In this document: piece by piece, positions 15,287 to 15,554 of the stretch
How positions within the stretch are numbered: position 1 is the stretch's first letter
How the letters are laid out: every line of letters starts with the position of its first letter
Source of the DNA: M3007 sp040397785
Lineage (GTDB): Bacteria; Bacteroidota; Bacteroidia; Chitinophagales; Saprospiraceae
Direction of reading: 5' to 3'
DNA length: 15,554 nt
Assembly (NCBI GenBank): GCA_040397785.1
Contig: JBBAVI010000126.1
Location: 1-15,554 of the forward strand
The notes under the pieces: generated by a model
The model's input: only the letters and a program-made list of their open reading frames with translations
The model's database searches: none
Told to the model about the DNA's origin: nothing
Made by a program: the position numbers and the translations under genes

Positions 15287-15501
15287 AATGAATTTCAGCG
15301 AAAAATACCTTTTATTTAAAAACGAATTCTAAAATCAATTTAATCTTTATAGATATATTAATCTGACCTTTAAACTATTTAAGAAATAAAATAAAGATAA
15401 AATACCTAAAAAAAAAATAAAGCAAATAATAAAAGCGTATTTCTCCTGCTTTCGTTCTATTTCATTTTCACCATTTTATTTAAAATTGAGGTGTTTACCA
15501 T

Positions 15502-15536
15502 AAAAAAAGCCCCCCTCCTACTATTAGGAGAGAGGC
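15502..15536 (-). terminator. Rho-independent terminator for a minus-strand transcript from the right
   Basis: On the minus strand GCCTCTCTCCTA (15536 to 15525) pairs with TAGGAGGGGGGC (15520 to 15509), including two G-U pairs, around a 4-nt loop, followed by seven T residues (15508 to 15502). It implies a minus-strand gene ending just past 15554 and isolates glutamine synthetase from it. A leader attenuator for glutamine synthetase is less likely at over 400 bp from the start. Confidence 0.85.
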
Positions 15537-15554
15537 CATCCCAAAAACCGATTT

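Larger units (their letters stand above)
15086..15554. other. AT-rich non-coding region upstream of glutamine synthetase
   Basis: About 470 bp with no credible gene on either strand and clearly higher A+T than the coding DNA, including homopolymer A/T runs. It holds the glutamine synthetase leader and candidate promoter, two sets of short repeats (15137-15179 and 15214-15233) and, at the far end, a terminator for a minus-strand gene outside the window. TTAATCT also occurs twice, 18 bp apart (15340-15346 and 15358-15364). Confidence 0.8.

Overview
The window looks like chromosomal DNA from a member of the Bacteroidota, probably a Saprospiria-like environmental species; the class is my inference. 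Four things point there: several starts are preceded by boxes matching the Bacteroidota promoter (TTTG, about 19 bp, TAnnTTTG); no gene has an AGGAGG-type ribosome binding site; glutamine synthetase is the large type III form; and S6, S18 and L9 genes follow each other without ssb. I see no phage, transposase, toxin-antitoxin, CRISPR, tRNA or rRNA. This is mostly a core-genome segment, and I found no convincing new multigene system. The more interesting signals are regulatory or residue-level.

Layout. 1-172: two blocks of 7-bp tandem repeats in opposite orientation, able to form a long imperfect hairpin just past the end of a peptide transporter gene. 174-1829 (-): POT-family proton/peptide symporter. 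1830-2095: divergent control region with a 16-bp CRP-like palindrome. 2096-4935 (+): a small putative lipoprotein, then NAD-dependent DNA ligase (ligA, GTG start). 4941-5711 (-): crotonase-family enzyme, its stop only 5 bp from the ligA stop. 5712-5848: overlapping divergent promoters. 5849-7131 (+): rpsF-rpsR-rplI ending in a clear terminator. 7279-8565 (+): two-transmembrane sensor histidine kinase with no partner regulator in the window; its stop codon lies in the loop of a bidirectional terminator. 8613-10850 (-): membrane pyrophosphatase with K+-dependence residues and the ion-gate glutamate apparently in helix 5. 11023-12652 (-): a small two-helix membrane protein followed 4 bp later by a class I methyltransferase. 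12893-15085 (-): glutamine synthetase III with a strong terminator. 15086-15554: AT-rich leader with several short repeats, and at the edge a terminator for a minus-strand transcript arriving from the right.

Most genes serve growth and central metabolism: DNA nick sealing, ribosome assembly, pyrophosphate-driven ion pumping, ammonium assimilation, peptide uptake and acyl-CoA breakdown. Apart from the ribosomal operon and the membrane protein/methyltransferase pair, they appear to be independent units. All function calls are from reading motifs by eye; no database search was run.
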